From NCBI GenBank assembly GCA_947446935.1, contig CANFIV010000041.1, positions 1-8,781 on the forward strand: DNA of 8,781 bases, written 5' to 3'. Source of the stretch: Sphingomonadaceae bacterium (GTDB taxonomy: Bacteria; Pseudomonadota; Alphaproteobacteria; Sphingomonadales; Sphingomonadaceae). Shown here piece after piece: positions 5,360 to 8,781 of the stretch. Below the pieces are notes generated by a model that was not told where the DNA came from, did not search any database, and saw only the letters and a list, made by a program, of their open reading frames with translations. How positions within the stretch are numbered: position 1 is the first letter of the stretch; each line of letters begins with the position of its first letter. The position numbers and the translations under genes were made by a program.

Positions 5360-6886
5360 CTATTGTTCGGCTGCTTCCTGCTCGGTTGCCACGGCGGCGA
5401 CCGGTTGCGCCTTGGTGAAGCGCATGATGCCGTCGTCGAGGGGGTTTTGCTTGAGCCAGACTTTGTCGAACACGTAGTCCTGGTTGAGGCGCCAGGGCAT
5501 GGTGGGGGCATTCTTGGGCTGGATGGCGAGGCCGCGCTGGATGTAGCCGGAGGAGAGATCGAGCGGCGTGTCTTCGCCGAGGGTGTGGTCCGGGGCGAGG
5601 TAGGGCGTGGCGGCGTCGGCGCCGATGGCCTTCATGTGGTTGAGCAGGCGGCAGACGTAATCCGAATCGATGTCGGCGCGCAGGGTCCACGAGGCGTTGA
5701 GGTAGCCGAAGACCTGCGCGAGATTGGGCAGGTTCGAATACATGCAGCCTTTGTAGTAGTAGCGTTCATTGAATGCGACAGGCTGGCCGTCCATGCTGAG
5801 CGCGATCTTGCCGCCCACGGTCATGGTGAGACCGGTGGCGGTGACGATCACGTCGCAGTCGATCCGCTTGCCGGACTTGAGCAGGATGCCCTGCGCGTCG
5901 ATCCGCTCGATATGGTCGGTGACGATCTCGGCCTTGCCGGCGCGGATCGCCTTGAACAGATCGCCATCGGGCACGAGGCAGAGGCGCTGTTCCCAAGGGT
6001 TGTAGGGCGGGGTGAAGGCGGCTTCGTCGTACTTGGGGCCGAGCTGCTCCTTGAGCTTTTCGGTAAGGAACGCGCGGGCCTTTTCAGGCTCGGCGCGCGC
6101 GCGCTTGTAGACCATGTCCTGCATTTTCACGTTCTTGAAGCGCGTGATCTTGTAGGCGAGCTTTTCAGGCAGGAACTTGCGCAGCGCGTTGGCGATGGCA
6201 TCGCGCGCGGGGCGCACGGCATACCAGGTGGGTGTGCGTTGGAGCATGGTGACGTGTGCGGCGGTTTCGGCCATCACGGGGACCATGGTGACCGCAGTGG
6301 CACCTGAGCCGATCACGACGACGCGCTTGCCCGCGTAATCGGGGTCTTTCGGCCAGAACTGCGGATGGAGGACTTTGCCGACAAAGTCCGCGATGCCCGG
6401 GATCTGTGCATCATAGGGCTTGTCGTAATCGTAGTAGCCCGAGCCGAGATAGAGGAAGCGGGCGGTGGTGCGTGAACGCTGGCCGTCGGCGGCTTCGGTG
6501 GTGATCGCCCAGTGCGCGGCTGCGCTGTCCCAATCGGCGGAGACGACTTTGGTGTCGAAGCGAATGTGTTCGCGGATGCGGCGCTCATCGACGATGCGAT
6601 TGAGGTATTCGAGGATCGAGGGACCGTCGGCGATGGACTTCTCGTGCTTCCACGGTTCGAACACGAAGCCGAGCGTGTGCATGTCGCTGTCTGACCGGAC
6701 GCCGGGATAGCGGAACAGATCCCAGGTGCCGCCAAGGTTCTCGCGCCGTTCGAACAGGGCGTAGCTGCGATCGGGACAAAGCATCTGCATGTGCGCGGCC
6801 ATGCCGATGCCGGAAAGGCCCGCGCCGATGATCGCGACATCGATGTCTGTCTGCTTGCCCGCGTGCAGCTTTGCTTCGAAACCCAT
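5360..6886 (-). CDS. FAD/NADPH-dependent Baeyer-Villiger monooxygenase, EthA/MymA type
   Basis: This 508-residue class B flavin monooxygenase has all family landmarks. The FAD Rossmann motif GAGLSG is at 21-26, GGTWDLFRYPGVRSDSDMH at 52-70, and the Baeyer-Villiger fingerprint FxGxxxHxxxWP at 168-179 (F168, G170, H174, W178, P179). The NADPH Rossmann motif GSGATA is at 193-198 and the 'ATG' motif VTATGL at 348-353. The stretch GYLNASWTLRADIDSDYVCR closely resembles mycobacterial EthA and MymA, which insert oxygen next to a ketone or oxidise sulfur and nitrogen. The cytosolic enzyme would use NADPH and O2 to turn ketones into esters; the natural substrate is unknown. Two start codons are adjacent (ATGATG). 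The second, at 6886, is chosen because GGAGG (6896-6892) lies 5 nt from it and only 2 nt from the first at 6889. It is divergent from corA and convergent with the receptor gene, so it seems to be transcribed alone. The family is certain; the substrate class is inference. Confidence 0.93.
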   Translation of the reverse strand: MGFEAKLHAGKQTDIDVAIIGAGLSGIGMAAHMQMLCPDRSYALFERRENLGGTWDLFRYPGVRSDSDMHTLGFVFEPWKHEKSIADGPSILEYLNRIVDERRIREHIRFDTKVVSADWDSAAAHWAITTEAADGQRSRTTARFLYLGSGYYDYDKPYDAQIPGIADFVGKVLHPQFWPKDPDYAGKRVVVIGSGATAVTMVPVMAETAAHVTMLQRTPTWYAVRPARDAIANALRKFLPEKLAYKITRFKNVKMQDMVYKRARAEPEKARAFLTEKLKEQLGPKYDEAAFTPPYNPWEQRLCLVPDGDLFKAIRAGKAEIVTDHIERIDAQGILLKSGKRIDCDVIVTATGLTMTVGGKIALSMDGQPVAFNERYYYKGCMYSNLPNLAQVFGYLNASWTLRADIDSDYVCRLLNHMKAIGADAATPYLAPDHTLGEDTPLDLSSGYIQRGLAIQPKNAPTMPWRLNQDYVFDKVWLKQNPLDDGIMRFTKAQPVAAVATEQEAAEQ

Positions 6887-6891
6887 CATAA

Positions 6892-6896
6892 CCTCC
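6892..6896 (-). promoter_or_regulatory. Shine-Dalgarno of the monooxygenase gene, decides between two ATGs
   Basis: GGAGG on the minus strand lies 2 nt before the ATG at 6889 and 5 nt before the ATG at 6886. The longer spacing is the normal one, which favours initiation at 6886. Confidence 0.6.
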
Positions 6897-7008
6897 GGTC
6901 TTATTGACAGAGGTGATAGCAGCGAAGGGCGCGAATGCCAGCCTGTTTCAGCGGTCGGTTAAGCCGGGCCAATTGCACTTTGCGCGAGGAAGCCGCAAAA
7001 GCCGGGTC

Positions 7009-7989
7009 ATGCCGATCATTGCCGCGCGCCGCTATACTCAGGGGAAGCCCCATTCGGTCGATGTGGCCGTATCGGGCAGACCGGCAGAGGATAGCCTGCC
7101 GCCGGGATGCTTCGACTGGATTGGCCTGTGCGATCCCACGGCGGAGGAGATGGACCGCGTCGGCCGGCAGTTCGGCCTGCACCCGCTGGCGATTGAAGAC
7201 GCGCTCAATCCGCGCCAGCTGCCCAAAGTGGATATCTACGGCAAGCAGCTCTTCGTGGTGGCGCGGACGGCTGCGCTGGGCGTGGGCGAAGACGCGATCA
7301 CGTATGGCCAGACGACCGTGTTTCTGGGCGAGCGGTTCATCGTGTCGGTGCGGCTGGGATCAGCGCGGGCGCATGCCGACCTGCGCCGCTCGCTGGAAGC
7401 GGATTCGGAGCATCTGGCGGAAGGCACCGACTATGTGCTCCATGCGGTGCTGGACTTCATCGTTGATGGCTATTTGCCGATTGCCGACCAGTTCGAGGAA
7501 GTGGCGCACGCGATTGAGGAAGCCGCGATCGACCAGTTCCCGGGGCCTGATACCATCCGCCGCATTTTCCGCCTGCGCCGCGAACTGCGCAAGTTCGAGC
7601 GGATCATCGGGCCGATGGAGGAAATGGTGGAGCGGCTGGTGGTGGCCGATCTGCCGACCATCGATCCTTCGGCGCGCATCTGGTTCCGCGATGTGCTCGA
7701 CCATGTGCGCCGGGCGATGGCGCGGATGGACGGCTTGAAGGAAACGCTGGCGGCGACGGTGGAGACGGCGGGCTTGCTTGAGCAGCACCGGCAGGGCGTG
7801 ATCACTCGGCAGCTTGCCGCATGGGCCGCGATATTGGCTGTGCCGACGGCGATTGCGGGCATCTACGGCATGAACTTCGATTACCTGCCCGAACTGCACT
7901 GGCATTGGGGCTATCCGATGGTGTGGGCGCTCATCGCAGTGATCTGCGGTGGGCTGCTGTGGCGGTTCCGGCGGATTGGTTGGCTTTAG
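7009..7989 (+). CDS. corA: CorA-family magnesium/divalent metal ion channel
   Basis: This 326-residue protein has a large N-terminal cytosolic domain. It includes [17 protein letters not shown] and [20 protein letters not shown], the latter a well-conserved CorA stretch. Long helices follow ([17 protein letters not shown] onward, rich in Glu and Arg), then two C-terminal membrane segments: one at about 267-286 ending in the signature Y-G-M-N-F (286-290), the other about 304-318 ([13 protein letters not shown]). The G-M-N motif (287-289) forms the pore mouth in CorA pentamers, which take up Mg2+ (also Co2+ or Ni2+) across the inner membrane. The tail RFRRIGWL is basic, as usual. The frame stays open upstream to 6904, but homology begins at MPIIAARRY, so ATG 7009 is chosen. 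Its Shine-Dalgarno is weak; GAGGA lies about 20 nt upstream. The 122-nt gap to the divergent monooxygenase must hold both promoters. A TTGACA at 6904-6909 has no matching -10. Closely related ZntB-type zinc transporters also carry GMN, so the ion is not fixed by sequence alone. Confidence 0.9.
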   Translation: MPIIAARRYTQGKPHSVDVAVSGRPAEDSLPPGCFDWIGLCDPTAEEMDRVGRQFGLHPLAIEDALNPRQLPKVDIYGKQLFVVARTAALGVGEDAITYGQTTVFLGERFIVSVRLGSARAHADLRRSLEADSEHLAEGTDYVLHAVLDFIVDGYLPIADQFEEVAHAIEEAAIDQFPGPDTIRRIFRLRRELRKFERIIGPMEEMVERLVVADLPTIDPSARIWFRDVLDHVRRAMARMDGLKETLAATVETAGLLEQHRQGVITRQLAAWAAILAVPTAIAGIYGMNFDYLPELHWHWGYPMVWALIAVICGGLLWRFRRIGWL

Positions 7990-8675
7990 GAGGTCAGTCG
8001 CCAATCGATTGGCGGTGAGCCGTGCTCTTCCAGAAAGGCGTTCGCGCGGCTGAAGTGGCCGCAGCCGAGGAAACCGCGGTGGGCGGATAGCGGGCTGGGG
8101 TGTGGGGCCTCGAGGATCAGGTGCGCCCCGCCGCTCGCCGCGCGGATCAGCGGAGCCTTGGCGCGGGCGTGGCTGCCCCAGAGGAGGTAGATGCAAGGGG
8201 CGCAGCGCTCGGCGACAGCGCGGATCGCGGCGTCGGTGAAGAGCTCCCATCCGCGCCCCTGATGCGAGGCGGCCTGCCCGGCCTCGACTGTCAGCACCGT
8301 GTTGAGCAGCAGCACGCCTTGCCTCGCCCAGTCTTCAAGATGGCCGTGCGCGGGGCGGGGGAGGCCGAGATCGGCTTGCTGCTCCTTGAAGATATTGGCG
8401 AGACTGGGCGGCACGCGCTGCCCGTGCGGGACTGAGAAGGCGAGGCCGTGCGCCTGGCCCGGGCCGTGATAGGGGTCCTGGCCCAGAATCACGACCTTGA
8501 CCGAGGGCAGCGGGGTGAGATCGAGCGCGGCGAGGCGCGTGCCGACAGGTGGATAGATCGTCTTGCCCGCCACTTCCTCGGCCTTGAGGAATCCGCACAG
8601 CGTACGCATCGGGCGGCTTGCCAGAACAGGATCGAGTGCGGCGCGCCAAGTTTCGGGAATTGCGGTTGCTGTCAT
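7986..8675 (-). CDS. ung: uracil-DNA glycosylase, family 1 (UNG)
   Basis: This 229-residue enzyme is full length for bacterial UNG and removes uracil from DNA, from dUTP misincorporation or cytosine deamination, starting base excision repair. The water-activating loop [18 protein letters not shown] is at 65-82 with catalytic Asp67. [10 protein letters not shown] (89-98) is the Pro-rich loop, [17 protein letters not shown] (122-138) carries the uracil-specificity Asn125, and [11 protein letters not shown] (192-202) is the Leu intercalation loop with catalytic His192. All catalytic residues are present. The start at 8675 gives the usual N-terminus before the WRAALDPVL helix. No Shine-Dalgarno precedes it. 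Its ATG overlaps an in-frame TGA as ATGA, which would allow coupling to a frame entering from the right edge, but that frame does not look coding. The 3' end overlaps the convergent corA stop by 4 nt. Confidence 0.95.
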   Translation of the reverse strand: MTATAIPETWRAALDPVLASRPMRTLCGFLKAEEVAGKTIYPPVGTRLAALDLTPLPSVKVVILGQDPYHGPGQAHGLAFSVPHGQRVPPSLANIFKEQQADLGLPRPAHGHLEDWARQGVLLLNTVLTVEAGQAASHQGRGWELFTDAAIRAVAERCAPCIYLLWGSHARAKAPLIRAASGGAHLILEAPHPSPLSAHRGFLGCGHFSRANAFLEEHGSPPIDWRLTS

Positions 8676-8707
8676 CGAAGCGCAGTGTTAGCCGCCCAGC
8701 GATGGGC

Positions 8708-8767
8708 TGGGAATACCGCTGGGAGTACCGCCGTGAATTCTTGCGGTAATACTGGCGGGAATACTGT
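8708..8767. repeat. degenerate 12-bp tandem repeat, five units, upstream of ung
   Basis: Five consecutive 12-mers are visible: TGGGAATACCGC, TGGGAGTACCGC, CGTGAATTCTTG, CGGTAATACTGG and CGGGAATACTGT. The core is GGGAATAC. Units 1 and 2 differ at one base; the third is most diverged. The array may continue past the window edge, as only 14 nt remain. The period is a multiple of three, so both strands read as four-residue repeats: minus strand TVFP/PVLP/QEFT/AVLP/AVFP, plus strand GNTA/GSTA/VNSC/GNTG/GNTV. Third-position GC is only about half in either frame, far below the neighbouring genes, so coding is doubtful. Confidence 0.6.
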
Positions 8768-8781
8768 TTGCATGCCGCCCA

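Noticed and set aside
5318..6307. 329-codon plus-strand open frame opposite the monooxygenase
   Set aside because: It is the antisense frame of a well-defined BVMO; it is Gly/Val/Asp-rich with no family features and starts in the hairpin region without a ribosome site.
7360..8250. 296-codon minus-strand open frame opposite corA and overlapping ung
   Set aside because: It lies antisense to conserved CorA segments and out of frame with ung, and is Arg/Pro/His-rich, typical of GC-rich shadow frames.
8672..8781. Annotating the minus-strand frame upstream of ung as a partial gene
   Set aside because: Only 35 codons are visible, third-position GC is near one half, and the plus strand is equally open through the same tandem repeat; reported as a finding instead.

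Overview
The window is high-GC DNA from a chromosome, most likely of an alphaproteobacterium of the Sphingomonadales type (Novosphingobium/Erythrobacter-like). This is inferred from the strong G/C preference at third codon positions, a TonB-dependent receptor plug of a style common in sphingomonads, a Baeyer-Villiger monooxygenase, and CTCCCC...GGGGAG palindromes between genes. No rRNA, tRNA, CRISPR array or transposase was seen.

Layout, left to right. (1) Positions 1-1003, minus strand: the start of a lipoprotein gene that runs off the left edge, overlapped by the end of a CinA-like single-domain MoCF (molybdopterin-binding) protein gene. (2) 1004-1197: a short divergent gap with a G-run able to form a four-tetrad quadruplex and a perfect 8-bp hairpin. 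(3) 1198-2953: an accessory islet. It holds a plus-strand DUF2971 protein gene that is clearly poorer in GC than its neighbours. Convergent to it lies a minus-strand toxin-antitoxin operon, toxin first (HigB/Gp49-like toxin, then XRE-type antitoxin). The operon has a recognisable promoter covered by two near-identical dyads, a probable autoregulatory operator, and its mRNA is probably leaderless. (4) 2954-3322: a non-coding stretch with a long palindrome of dispersed-repeat character. (5) 3323-5284: a TonB-dependent outer-membrane receptor that appears to start at TTG. (6) 5308-5356: two hairpins between convergent genes. (7) 5360-6886, minus: an EthA/MymA-type Baeyer-Villiger flavin monooxygenase. 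(8) 7009-7989, plus: a CorA-family Mg2+/divalent cation channel. (9) 7986-8675, minus: family-1 uracil-DNA glycosylase, whose stop codon overlaps that of corA. (10) 8676-8781: a degenerate 12-bp tandem repeat upstream of ung.

Most genes look like ordinary chromosomal genes that do not form one pathway. The part most worth following is the DUF2971 plus HigBA-like islet. It combines foreign base composition, a family of unknown function with conserved polar motifs, and an adjacent autoregulated toxin-antitoxin pair, which is the usual look of a small defence or stress islet. The defence role is inference; the sequence shows only the families and their arrangement.
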